From assembly GCA_044326505.1 (NCBI GenBank), contig JBIRBF010000029.1, positions 1 to 19,463 on the forward strand: a DNA stretch of 19,463 bases, given 5' to 3'. The notes under the pieces are model-generated. The model was not told the origin of the DNA. It did not search any database and saw nothing but the letters and a program-made list of their open reading frames with translations. Both the position numbers and the translations under genes were made by a program. Source of the DNA: JACJWR01 sp044326505 (GTDB lineage: Bacteria; Actinomycetota; Actinomycetes; S36-B12; UBA10799). Shown here in pieces: positions 1 to 8,803 of the stretch (position 1 is the first letter of the stretch; each line of letters opens with the position of its first letter).

Positions 1-92
1 ACCCTCCCGCAGCGCGCGCCTGAAACGGAGTGCTTCAGCGCCCGCCCGGGCCTGAATCGCTCTCTCTCGTGCGCATCCTGGCCACCCTCACA

Positions 93-698
93 TCAGGAGG
101 TGCTGGCCGACCTGAGCGACGCGGCGAACTGCTCCAGCTCGGCGTCCGGAACCGTGCCCGTCACGACGACGGTCCCGTCCGCGCCCTGGCGGACGAGCGA
201 ACGATCCGACGCGCCGGGCGAGCCGTAGCGCGTCCACTGCTGGCCCGCGATCTCGACCGTTCCCTGGGGGGTCCCCGCCTGGGTCTGTGTCATGACGAAG
301 TCGGCGAGGTCGTAGTCCTGCTGCACCACGGCCACGAAATCCCCCGTCGGCGAGATGTAGCCGTTGTACCACTGCCCGGTGTCCTCCGTCGGTCCCGCGG
401 ACAGTCGGGCAGAGGTCGCTCGCCACCCTTCGGGCAGCACCGGGACGAGCACGTCGAAGACGCCCGCCACCTGGGCCTGCGAAGCCGGACCGGCGACGTC
501 CACCACGCGGACGGGGTCGGGCGTGGGACGCAGCACCATGATGTAGAGAAAGGCGACGAACAACCCGACCACCAGCATCGACAGCACCAGATCTCGCACC
601 GTCTGGTTGGCCCGCGACTTGGTCGAGCGCGGCAGGACGGTGTAGCCGGGGCCGGGCTCGGCGGGGCCGACGACCGACTGTTCTGACTGCTCACCCAT
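93..698 (-). CDS. DUF4245 family single-pass membrane protein
   Basis: The 201-residue protein has a short, hydrophilic N-terminus, one strong transmembrane segment at about residues 35-56 (RDLVLSMLVVGLFVAFLYIM) and an extracytoplasmic domain of about 140 residues. Its length, this layout, the RPTPDP stretch after the membrane segment and its position divergent from glpX match the actinobacterial DUF4245 family (Rv1100-like); no biochemical function is established for that family. The ATG at 698 is preferred because a GATGAT hexamer lies 6 nt upstream, the leaderless spacing seen at neighbouring genes. A GTG at 704 would add two residues. There is no Shine-Dalgarno sequence. The 94-bp divergent spacer to glpX holds both promoters. 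Family assignment is from recognition of sequence and context, not a search. Confidence 0.85.
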   Translation of the reverse strand: MGEQSEQSVVGPAEPGPGYTVLPRSTKSRANQTVRDLVLSMLVVGLFVAFLYIMVLRPTPDPVRVVDVAGPASQAQVAGVFDVLVPVLPEGWRATSARLSAGPTEDTGQWYNGYISPTGDFVAVVQQDYDLADFVMTQTQAGTPQGTVEIAGQQWTRYGSPGASDRSLVRQGADGTVVVTGTVPDAELEQFAASLRSASTS

Positions 699-704
699 GC
701 GCAC

Positions 705-710
705 ATCATC
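705..710 (-). promoter_or_regulatory. Candidate -10 (GATGAT) for the DUF4245 gene, leaderless spacing
   Basis: GATGAT on the minus strand ends 6 nt before the ATG at 698. It keeps the A2 and T6 of the actinobacterial TANNNT -10 but has G at position 1, so it is weaker than the other candidates in this window. If used, transcription would begin at or next to the start codon. Confidence 0.4.
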
Positions 711-780
711 CCCCGTGCGCGCCGCATCGGCGATCGGGACCCCGCACTGCGCCGCCTGCAGCCGAGCCTCACCAGCCGAC

Positions 781-786
781 TACCCT
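781..786 (+). promoter_or_regulatory. Probable -10 (TACCCT) giving a leaderless glpX transcript
   Basis: TACCCT fits TANNNT and is followed by a 6-nt spacer and then the glpX ATG at 793. No purine-rich ribosome-binding site lies between them. The spacing places the transcription start on the A of the start codon. Confidence 0.7.
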
Positions 787-792
787 TGTGCT

Positions 793-1794
793 ATGACCGT
801 CGAGCGCAAGCCCACACCACCGGACCGCAACCTCGCCCTGGAACTCGTCCGAGTGACCGAAGCAGCCTCGTTGGCCGCTGCTCGCTGGGTGGGTCGCGGC
901 GATAAGAACGATGCCGACGGCGCCGCCGTGAACGCCATGCGCACGCTGATCGCCTCGGTGTCCATGAACGGCGTCGTGGTGATCGGTGAGGGCGAGAAGG
1001 ACGACGCCCCCATGCTGTTCAACGGCGAGCGAGTCGGCGACGGCACCGGGCCCGAGTGCGACGTGGCGGTCGATCCGATCGATGGCACAACCCTGACTGC
1101 CAAGGGGATGCACAACGCATTGTCCGTGCTGGCAGTGAGCGGCCGGGGATCCATGTACGACCCCTCCGCCGTGTTCTACATGGACAAGTTGGTGACCGGG
1201 CCGGAGGCTGCCGATGCGGTGGACCTGGAGGCGCCGGTCGCCTACAACCTGCGTGCCGTCGCGCGCGCCAAGGGCGAGAAGGTCGCCGACCTCACGGTGG
1301 TGCTGCTGGACCGGCCGCGCCACGAGGGCCTGGTGAAGGACATCCGCAAGGCCGGAGCCCGCATCAAGTTCATCGCCGACGGCGACGTCGCCGGCGCCAT
1401 CATGGCGGCCCGCGAGGACACCGGCGTGGACCTGCTCCTCGGCCTGGGCGGCACCCCGGAGGGCGTCATCTCGGCGGCCGCCATCAAGTGCCTGGGCGGC
1501 ATCATCCAGGGAAGGCTCGCGCCGCAGGACGAAGCCGAGCGCCAGCGCGCGCTGGACGCCGGCCACGACCTCGACCAGATCCTCACCACCAACGACCTGG
1601 TGACCGGCGACGACGTGTTCTTCGTCGCCACGGGCATCACCGACGGCGAGATCCTGCAGGGCGTGCGCTACCGACCGGGCGCCGCGACGACGCAGTCGAT
1701 CGTCATGCGCTCGCGCTCGGGAACGATCCGGTTGATCAGCGCCAAGCACAGCCTCGACAAGCTCGGCGTGTACTCGGCCATTGACTTCGAGTAG
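793..1794 (+). CDS. glpX: Fructose-1,6-bisphosphatase class II (GlpX)
   Basis: The enzyme hydrolyses fructose 1,6-bisphosphate to fructose 6-phosphate in gluconeogenesis, in the cytoplasm. The 333-residue product is a normal length for the class II family. It carries GEGEKDD at 65-71, the metal-binding VDPIDGTT at 93-100 and GGTPEG at 219-224 (E223 is a candidate metal/phosphate-site residue), followed by the AAIKCLGG segment. In actinobacteria such as mycobacteria, GlpX is usually the only fructose bisphosphatase. The ATG at 793 is chosen because the family N-terminus begins just after it and a TACCCT -10 sits 6 nt upstream. The frame stays open upstream to 697, but that translation does not resemble the family. 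The gene's last 10 bases begin a 16-bp tandem repeat that continues past the stop. Confidence 0.97.
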   Translation: MTVERKPTPPDRNLALELVRVTEAASLAAARWVGRGDKNDADGAAVNAMRTLIASVSMNGVVVIGEGEKDDAPMLFNGERVGDGTGPECDVAVDPIDGTTLTAKGMHNALSVLAVSGRGSMYDPSAVFYMDKLVTGPEAADAVDLEAPVAYNLRAVARAKGEKVADLTVVLLDRPRHEGLVKDIRKAGARIKFIADGDVAGAIMAAREDTGVDLLLGLGGTPEGVISAAAIKCLGGIIQGRLAPQDEAERQRALDAGHDLDQILTTNDLVTGDDVFFVATGITDGEILQGVRYRPGAATTQSIVMRSRSGTIRLISAKHSLDKLGVYSAIDFE

Positions 1795-1827
1795 GCGCCG
1801 CTTCGAGTAGGCGCCGCTTCGAGTAGG
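1785..1827 (+). repeat. 16-bp tandem repeat, 2.7 copies, spanning the glpX stop codon
   Basis: The unit CTTCGAGTAGGCGCCG occurs at 1785-1800 and 1801-1816, with an 11-base partial copy at 1817-1827; all copies are identical. The first copy encodes the end of glpX (Phe-Glu-stop), so the array looks like a local duplication of the gene's last codons plus downstream bases. Each unit contains the palindrome GGCGCC. It ends 26 nt before the promoter of the next gene. Confidence 0.95.
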
Positions 1828-1852
1828 CCGCGCGGTGACAGCGCGGCGGCGC

Positions 1853-1858
1853 TAGCGT
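1853..1858 (+). promoter_or_regulatory. Probable -10 (TAGCGT) giving a leaderless patatin-like gene transcript
   Basis: TAGCGT fits TANNNT. A 6-nt spacer (TCCCCC) separates it from the ATG at 1865, and this pyrimidine spacer cannot act as a Shine-Dalgarno site. Confidence 0.65.
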
Positions 1859-1864
1859 TCCCCC

Positions 1865-2788
1865 ATGAGCACCGACGACGGCCTCGCCCTGCCCATCGAC
1901 TACCAGGCCCGGTACGGCGACGGTCACCGACGCACCGCGGTACTCGGCGGCGGCGGCATCTTCTTCGTCGCCTGGCAGCTGAGCTACCTGCGGACGCTGG
2001 AGCGCAAGGGAATCGACCTGGGCTCCGCCACGCGCATCGTCGGCACCTCGGCCGGGTCGGTGGTCGCCACGCTGCTGGCCGGCGGCCGGCTGGCCGTGGC
2101 CACCCGCGAACTGGGACTGCTGGCGAAGGTGCCCAGCGTGCTGGCTGCGATGGCGCCCGCGGACGGCCTGCAACCGAGCCAGCAGCGGGCGCTGGACCTC
2201 TTCCGCGACGCCACCGACGCTCAGCCCGGCACGGTCCGCGCCATCGGATTCGCCGCCCTTGCCGCCGATGCGCTCCCCGCGGCGAAGCTGCGCCGCACCC
2301 TCGCCGGAACCCTCGCCCTGCGCGGCTGGCCGTCGGCGGCGCTGGTCACCACGACTGTCGACACCTACACCGGCGAGCGGCTGGCGGTCACCTCCGCGGC
2401 CGGCGTCTCGGCCGCCGCGGCAGCCGCAGCGAGCAGCTCGGTGCCCGGCCTGTTCAGCCCGCAGCCGGTCGGCGACCGCCGCTGCATGGACGGCGGCGTG
2501 AGCGGCAGCGGCACCCACTGCGACCTCGTGGCGGGGGCCAAGCGCGTCGTCGTGCTGTCGCTCGGGGCCAACCGAAAGGAGGCCGTTCCGATGATGACGA
2601 TCCAGCCCGACGCGCTGCAGCGCGAGGTCGCTGCGCTGCGCGACGCCGGCTCGGACGTCCTGGTCCGCGGTCCGAGGACCACCGACCTCGACGTCCTCAT
2701 GGACCCGGCGGCTGTTCCGGCGGCGATGGCCGAGGGTCAGGGCCAGGCCGAGGAGGACGCCCCCGAGTTCGCCGACTTCTGGCACTAG
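1865..2788 (+). CDS. Patatin-like phospholipase / serine acyl hydrolase
   Basis: This 307-residue protein has the patatin catalytic layout: an oxyanion-hole glycine run LGGGG at 27-31, the nucleophile elbow GTSAGS at 60-65 with Ser62, and the dyad aspartate in DGG at 209-211. Such enzymes hydrolyse acyl esters of phospholipids or neutral lipids through a Ser-Asp dyad. No signal peptide or membrane segment is visible, so it is probably cytoplasmic or peripheral. The substrate cannot be predicted. Residues between the motifs are unusually alanine-rich (an Ala/Ser run just before the SVPGLFSP segment). It stands alone between glpX and the fumarase gene with its own leaderless-type promoter, so its location does not tie it to either enzyme. 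The start is supported by the -10 spacing and by the short distance to the glycine loop. Confidence 0.9.
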   Translation: MSTDDGLALPIDYQARYGDGHRRTAVLGGGGIFFVAWQLSYLRTLERKGIDLGSATRIVGTSAGSVVATLLAGGRLAVATRELGLLAKVPSVLAAMAPADGLQPSQQRALDLFRDATDAQPGTVRAIGFAALAADALPAAKLRRTLAGTLALRGWPSAALVTTTVDTYTGERLAVTSAAGVSAAAAAAASSSVPGLFSPQPVGDRRCMDGGVSGSGTHCDLVAGAKRVVVLSLGANRKEAVPMMTIQPDALQREVAALRDAGSDVLVRGPRTTDLDVLMDPAAVPAAMAEGQGQAEEDAPEFADFWH

Positions 2789-2822
2789 CCTGCGACGACT
2801 CGGCCGCCGACGGGTGCGCGGG

Positions 2823-2828
2823 TAGGCT
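2823..2828 (+). promoter_or_regulatory. Probable -10 (TAGGCT) giving a leaderless fumarase transcript
   Basis: TAGGCT fits TANNNT and ends 7 nt before the ATG at 2836. The spacer GAGGCGC is purine-rich but abuts the start codon too closely for a Shine-Dalgarno site. Confidence 0.65.
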
Positions 2829-2835
2829 GAGGCGC

Positions 2836-4512
<1,677 letters not shown>

Positions 4513-4515
4513 GTC

Positions 4516-4528
4516 CGCCGCTACGGCG
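4516..4528 (+). terminator. Short GC-rich hairpin after the fumarase stop (weak terminator candidate)
   Basis: CGCCG-CTA-CGGCG forms a 5-bp stem with a 3-nt loop, 3 nt after the stop codon. There is no T-tract, so a terminator role is only suggested by position. Confidence 0.3.
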
Positions 4529-4557
4529 ACGGGACTGACCGGCGCCCTGTTTCGGCT

Positions 4558-4563
4558 TACCCT
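4558..4563 (+). promoter_or_regulatory. Probable -10 (TACCCT) giving a leaderless PLP-enzyme transcript
   Basis: TACCCT, the same hexamer as before glpX, is followed by a 7-nt spacer (GGGGGGC) and the ATG at 4571. The G-run is not a GGAGG-type site and touches the start codon. Confidence 0.65.
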
Positions 4564-4570
4564 GGGGGGC

Positions 4571-6349
4571 ATGGCCACCTCCGGCGACGCCCGCGCCAGC
4601 GACGTGTCAGCGCCTTCCCCCGGCATTCCGCCGTCGCCCCTCATCGACCTCGTCAGGCGGTCGGTCATCGGTGACGGCGAGGTCATGCGTACGCCCTACG
4701 GCAGCCGTCGCATCACCTACGCCGACTACACAGCCTCCGGCCGCGGACTGACGTTCATCGAGGAGTTCATCACCGACGAGGTGCTACCCCGCTACGCCAA
4801 CACCCACACGGAGTCCTCCGGCACCGGTCTGCAGACCACCCGGCTGCGGGAGGATGCCCGAGCGGCCATCCGGGCCGGCCTGGGCGCGGACGACGACGTC
4901 GCCGTGATCTTCACCGGCTCCGGCACGACCGGCGCGATCGACCGCCTGATCGGCATCCTCAACCTGCGGATCCCGGCCGACCTGGACGCCCGCTACCACC
5001 TGCGCGATCAGATCCCGGCCGACGAACGGCCGGTGGTATTCATCGGGCCGTTCGAGCATCACAGCAACGAACTGCCCTGGCGGGAGTCCATCGCCGAGGT
5101 CGTGACGATTCCGGCCGACCTCGACGGCCACATCGACATCGAGGCTCTGCGCGCGGCGCTCGAGCGCTACGCCGTGCGGCCGCTGAAGATCGGCTCGTTC
5201 TCGGCGGCGAGCAACGTCACGGGAATCCTCAGCGACACGTGCGCGATCGCCTCGCTGCTGCACGAGTACGGCGCGCTGTCGTGCTGGGACTTCGCGGCGG
5301 CCGCGCCCTACGTGGACATCGATATGAACCCCGTCTGCGATGAGCACCCGGAGCCACACAAGGACGTGGTGGTGCTCAGTCCGCACAAGTTCATCGGCGG
5401 CCCAGGCACCCCCGGGGTGCTTGCCATCCGACGCGGCTTGGCGGTCAACTCCGTGCCCGACGTGGTGGGCGGCGGCACGGTGGCCTATGTCGGACCGCAC
5501 AGCCACAGCTACCTCGAGAACGTCGAGCACCGGGAGGAGGCCGGGACGCCCGCGATCGTGGAGTCGATCCGGGCGGGACTGGTCTTCAAGCTGAAGGCCA
5601 GCGTCGGCCCGGCCGTCATCCGCGCCCACGAGGACGACCTGGTCCGACGGGCCATTGCGGCATGGCAGCGCCACCCGAGCATCGGAATCCTTGGCAACAC
5701 CAAGGCCGACCGGCTCTCGATCGTGTCGTTCACCGTCGGCCGGCCGGGCGGGCGCTACCTGCACCACAACCTCGTGGTGGCGATCCTCAACGACCTGTTC
5801 GGCATTCAGGCCCGCGGCGGCTGCTCCTGCGCCGGGCCCTACGGCCACCGTCTGCTCGGGATCTCCGACGAGGTCTCGGCGGACTACCAGGAGCAGATCC
5901 TGGCCGGCTGCGAGGGGATCAAACCCGGCTGGGTGCGGGTGAACTTCAACTACTTCATCTCAGAGGACGTGTTCAGCTACATCGTCCGATCCGTGGAGTT
6001 GGTGGCAGAGCACGGGGCCCGACTGCTGGTGGACTACACGTTCGACATCCGCACAGGGCTCTGGCGGCATAGGGCCGGGCCGGTGGAACCACCCCTGCGG
6101 CTGACGGACGTGGAGTTCGGACCGGACGGCATGGTGTACCCGCAGCACCATGAGCACGCCGACGAATCGGCCCTGGCGGACTACCTGGCGGCGGCCGAGT
6201 CGCTGCTGCTGTCGTATCCAGAGCCGGCGGAGGCAGACCTGATCCGGGATGACGCTGACGCCGCAGGTCTGATCAGTACGCCGGTGGAGCACCTGCGCTG
6301 GTTCGATCTTGCGCGCGGCTGCCTGGTGGCGGCACCCGCGGCCGACTGA
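4571..6349 (+). CDS. Class V aminotransferase-fold PLP enzyme, cysteine-desulfurase-like, with C-terminal extension
   Basis: The first ~450 residues are a fold-type I, class V PLP domain. They include an N-terminal YADYTASGRGLTFIEEFI segment, a PLP-phosphate region near FTGSGTTGAIDRL, the Schiff-base lysine K273 in LSPHKFIGGPGTPG, and RGGCSCAGPYG at 415-425. Cys420 aligns with the persulfide cysteine of the SufS/CsdA signature RxGxxCAxP, and Cys418 gives a second nearby thiol. This suggests sulfur or selenium transfer from cysteine, but the substrate is not proven. At 592 residues it is far longer than SufS (about 400). Roughly 140 extra C-terminal residues, rich in acidic residues and Ala/Leu, match nothing I recognise. 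No suf or isc genes are adjacent. The ATG at 4571 is set by the -10 spacing. Open sequence upstream to 4367 overlaps the fumarase gene in another frame and is ignored. Confidence 0.88.
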   Translation: MATSGDARASDVSAPSPGIPPSPLIDLVRRSVIGDGEVMRTPYGSRRITYADYTASGRGLTFIEEFITDEVLPRYANTHTESSGTGLQTTRLREDARAAIRAGLGADDDVAVIFTGSGTTGAIDRLIGILNLRIPADLDARYHLRDQIPADERPVVFIGPFEHHSNELPWRESIAEVVTIPADLDGHIDIEALRAALERYAVRPLKIGSFSAASNVTGILSDTCAIASLLHEYGALSCWDFAAAAPYVDIDMNPVCDEHPEPHKDVVVLSPHKFIGGPGTPGVLAIRRGLAVNSVPDVVGGGTVAYVGPHSHSYLENVEHREEAGTPAIVESIRAGLVFKLKASVGPAVIRAHEDDLVRRAIAAWQRHPSIGILGNTKADRLSIVSFTVGRPGGRYLHHNLVVAILNDLFGIQARGGCSCAGPYGHRLLGISDEVSADYQEQILAGCEGIKPGWVRVNFNYFISEDVFSYIVRSVELVAEHGARLLVDYTFDIRTGLWRHRAGPVEPPLRLTDVEFGPDGMVYPQHHEHADESALADYLAAAESLLLSYPEPAEADLIRDDADAAGLISTPVEHLRWFDLARGCLVAAPAAD

Positions 6350-6351
6350 GC

Positions 6352-6364
6352 CCCGCCGGGCGGG
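6352..6364. terminator. Bidirectional hairpin in the convergent gap
   Basis: CCCGC-CGG-GCGGG forms a perfect 5-bp GC stem with a 3-nt loop. It fills almost the entire 15-bp gap between the stop of the PLP-enzyme gene (6347-6349) and the stop of phoH (6365-6367, minus strand). It could serve both transcripts. It lacks a T-tract, which is common for actinobacterial hairpin terminators. Confidence 0.5.
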
Positions 6365-7762
6365 TCAGAAGGCGCCGTCGCCCAGCATGTCCGTGACCAG
6401 CGCGGCGATGGCCGAGCGCTCCGATCGCGTGAGCGTGACATGGGCGAAGAGCGGATTGCCTTTCAGCCGCTCCACGACTGCCACAACACCGTCGTGCCGG
6501 CCCACCCGGAGGTTGTCGCGCTGGGCGATGTCGTGGGTGAGCACAACCCTCGAATCCCGGCCGATCCGCGAGAGCACGGTCAACAGGACGTTGCGCTCCA
6601 GCGACTGCGCCTCGTCGACGATGACGAACGAGTCGTGCAGGCTGCGGCCACGGATGTGGGTCAGCGGCAGCACCTCGATCATCCCGCGGTCCACGACTTC
6701 GTCGATGACGGCCTGTGAGGTTACCGAGCCGAGCGTGTCGAACACCGCCTGAGCCCAGGGGTTCATCTTGTCCCCCTCGGAGCCTGGGAGGTAGCCCAGT
6801 TCCTGCCCGCCGACGGCATACAGCGGCCGGAAGATCACGACCCGCCGGTGCTCCTTGCGCTCGAGCACCATCTCGAGGCCGGCGCACAGCGCCAGCGCCG
6901 ACTTGCCGGTGCCGGCGTTGCCGCCGAGCGACACGATTCCAACGGATGGGTCGAGCAGCAATTCGAGCGCCACCCGCTGCTCGGCCGAGCGACCGCGCAA
7001 GCCGAACGCCTCACGATCGCCGCGGACCAGCTTGACCCGTTTGCCCGGCGTCACCAGGCCGAGGGCGCTGCCGCGATCCGAGTGCAGCACCAGGCCCGTG
7101 TGACAGGGCAGCTCGCGCGCTTCATCTAGGTCGATCACACCCTCGTGGTACAGCGTGTCGAGCGAGTCGGACGCGACCCGCAACTCCTCCATGCCGGTCC
7201 ACCCGCTCGACGCGACGAGTTCGGCCCGATACTCATCTGCGGCGATGCCGACCACGGACGCCTTCACGCGCATGGGCAGGTCCTTGCTGACGACGACGAC
7301 GTCGGCGCCCTCGGCGGCCAGGTTGGCCGCCACCGCCAGGATGCGCATGTCGTTGCCGCCGTCGCGCATTCCGTCCGGCAGAGCCGAGGGGTCAGCGTGG
7401 TTGAGCTCGACGCACAACCTGCCGCCGTCGGGCAGCGGGACGGGTGCGTGCAGCGCGCCGTGCTCGACCCGTAGGTCGTCGAGCAGCCGCAGGGCGGTCC
7501 GGGCGAAGTACCCCAGCTCCGGGTGTGTGCGCTTTGCCTCCAGCTCGCTGATCACCACCACCGGGAGCACCACGTCGTGCTCGTCGAAGCGCAGCACCGC
7601 GAGGGGGTCCGAGAGCAGGACGGAGGTATCCAGGACATAGGTCCGCACCTTCGCCGCGGAACCCGACGGGCTGGCGGTGACGGAGGTCGAGCCGACGCTG
7701 CGCGCGGGCCGGCCGGTGCGCAGATCCAGGTGGCTGTCGGGCTCGGCGGCGGTGTCGCGCAC
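6365..7762 (-). CDS. phoH: PhoH2-type protein: PIN domain fused to PhoH ATPase
   Basis: The protein joins an N-terminal PIN ribonuclease domain to a C-terminal PhoH P-loop ATPase; in mycobacteria PhoH2 acts as an RNA helicase coupled to RNase activity. From the GTG at 7762 it has 465 residues. The PIN domain starts near residue 41 with TYVLDTSVLL (Asp45), continues with ISELEAKR, and has further acidic residues in GNDMRI and VSKDLPMRVKA. The ATPase domain has Walker A LGGNAGTGKS with Lys287 and Walker B VIVDEAQS with Asp383-Glu384. GTG 7762 is preferred because AGGAGG lies 5 nt upstream; an upstream in-frame start at 7795 lacks such a site. The first ~35 residues are Ser/Thr/Ala-rich and look disordered. 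It lies downstream of uppS with its own putative promoter and a hairpin in its leader. Confidence 0.94.
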   Translation of the reverse strand: MRDTAAEPDSHLDLRTGRPARSVGSTSVTASPSGSAAKVRTYVLDTSVLLSDPLAVLRFDEHDVVLPVVVISELEAKRTHPELGYFARTALRLLDDLRVEHGALHAPVPLPDGGRLCVELNHADPSALPDGMRDGGNDMRILAVAANLAAEGADVVVVSKDLPMRVKASVVGIAADEYRAELVASSGWTGMEELRVASDSLDTLYHEGVIDLDEARELPCHTGLVLHSDRGSALGLVTPGKRVKLVRGDREAFGLRGRSAEQRVALELLLDPSVGIVSLGGNAGTGKSALALCAGLEMVLERKEHRRVVIFRPLYAVGGQELGYLPGSEGDKMNPWAQAVFDTLGSVTSQAVIDEVVDRGMIEVLPLTHIRGRSLHDSFVIVDEAQSLERNVLLTVLSRIGRDSRVVLTHDIAQRDNLRVGRHDGVVAVVERLKGNPLFAHVTLTRSERSAIAALVTDMLGDGAF

Positions 7763-7796
7763 GGGGACCTCCTGCTGGGGGACTCGTGTTCCCAAG

Positions 7797-7818
7797 AGCC
7801 GTGCGTGAGTCCACGGCT
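7797..7818 (-). other. Stem-loop in the phoH 5' leader
   Basis: AGCCGTG and CACGGCT form a perfect 7-bp inverted repeat around an 8-nt loop. It sits between the putative TAGGTT -10 (7825-7830) and the ribosome-binding site of phoH, so it would fall at or near the 5' end of the transcript. It could be an RNA hairpin or a dyad operator; sequence alone does not decide. Confidence 0.45.
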
Positions 7819-7824
7819 ATTCGG

Positions 7825-7830
7825 AACCTA
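7825..7830 (-). promoter_or_regulatory. Candidate -10 (TAGGTT) for phoH
   Basis: TAGGTT on the minus strand fits TANNNT and lies in the 156-bp gap between the uppS stop and the phoH start. It predicts a leader of about 55 nt containing the 7797-7818 dyad and the AGGAGG site. Confidence 0.45.
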
Positions 7831-7898
7831 ACGCCCGGCGTCCGCCCGGCCGCGCCTGACACGCCGTCCAGGGCGAGCCGCGCACGATCGGACGATGC

Positions 7899-7914
7899 CC
7901 GACCGGACGGTCGG
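7899..7914 (-). terminator. Candidate terminator hairpin after uppS
   Basis: CCGACC-GGAC-GGTCGG gives a 6-bp stem and 4-nt loop, 4 nt beyond the uppS stop codon. There is no following T-run. Confidence 0.45.
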
Positions 7915-7918
7915 CCGA

Positions 7919-8689
7919 CTATGTGCCGAATCGACGCTGACGCAGCGAGTAGGACCTCATGGCGCGCAGGAAATCGACCTTACGGAAGTCCGGCCAGTAG
8001 GCCTCGCAGAAGTAGAACTCGGAATGGGCGCTCTGCCACAGCAGGAACCCCGACAGCCGCTGTTCCCCCGAGGTGCGGATCACCAGGTCCGGATCGGGCT
8101 GGCCCCTGGTGTACAGATGCGCGGCGATGTGCTCCACATCGAGGGCATTGGCCAGGTCGTCCAGGCTGGTCCCGAGCTGGTGCTGCTCGGCGAGCAACGA
8201 CCGGACGGCATCGACTACTTCGCGCCGGCCGCCGTAGCCCACCGCGACGTTGACCATCAGGCCGTCACTGTCGCGGGTGCTGGACTCGGCCTCCTTCAGC
8301 ACCTCCGCTGTGTGGGCCGGCAGCAAGTCCAGCGCCCCGACGGGATGCACTCGCCAGCGCCCGGTGGCGGCCAAGTCGGCCACAGTCACCTCGATGATCC
8401 GCATGAGCGGCTCGAGCTCCTGGGCCGAGCGCTCCAAGTTGTCGGTCGACAGCAGCCAGAGCGTCACCAGCTCGACGTGGGCCTCCTCGCACCAGCCCAG
8501 GAACTCCGCGATCTTCGCCGCGCCCGCTCGGTGCCCCAGCTCCGATTCGGCGCCCTGCTCGGTGGCCCACCGCCGGTTGCCATCCAGGATGACGCCCACA
8601 TGGCGAGGACGCTCCTGCTCGGGGGCGTGCTCCAGCTCGCGCATGAGTTGGCGGGCGTACAGGTCGTAGACGACATCGCGCACGCCCAT
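7919..8689 (-). CDS. uppS: Cis-prenyl diphosphate synthase, probably short-chain (Z-FPP synthase-like)
   Basis: The enzyme condenses isopentenyl diphosphate in cis onto an allylic diphosphate, feeding the polyprenyl-phosphate lipid carriers. Family signatures are clear: VGVILDGNRRWA with catalytic Asp36, STDNLERS, GYGGRREVVDAV, and DPDLVIRTSGEQRLSGFLLWQ. The 256 residues match the family. At the chain-length position equivalent to E. coli UppS Ala69, the aligned stretch LWLL (77-80) has Leu79. A bulky leucine there is the feature I recall for the short-chain mycobacterial Rv1086, so the product may be Z,E-farnesyl diphosphate rather than the C50-C55 lipid. ATG 8689 is chosen because GGAGG at 8698-8702 lies 8 nt upstream. 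An ATG at 8695 is too close to that site. The symbol is a family label and the product length is inferred. Confidence 0.92.
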   Translation of the reverse strand: MGVRDVVYDLYARQLMRELEHAPEQERPRHVGVILDGNRRWATEQGAESELGHRAGAAKIAEFLGWCEEAHVELVTLWLLSTDNLERSAQELEPLMRIIEVTVADLAATGRWRVHPVGALDLLPAHTAEVLKEAESSTRDSDGLMVNVAVGYGGRREVVDAVRSLLAEQHQLGTSLDDLANALDVEHIAAHLYTRGQPDPDLVIRTSGEQRLSGFLLWQSAHSEFYFCEAYWPDFRKVDFLRAMRSYSLRQRRFGT

Positions 8690-8803
8690 GAACATCACCT
8701 CCGGCCGCCGGCGAGGGACTCCACTGCGGCGCTGCGCCCTACTCTGCCACACGGCTGCGCGCCAGAGTCAGTCTCACAACGGCCGCGGCGACCCGGCGGG
8801 CCG

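Noticed and set aside
1..92. Possible tail of another gene at the left edge (the forward frame from base 1 is open for about 75 codons)
   Set aside because: The translation resembles no family and runs antisense into the DUF4245 gene. No start, stop or RBS pattern supports a gene. A 5-bp dyad near 20-38 is too short to call.
769..1749. A long minus-strand open frame opposite glpX
   Set aside because: It is the mirror of a fully conserved gene in GC-rich DNA. Its His/Val/Gly-rich translation has no family resemblance.
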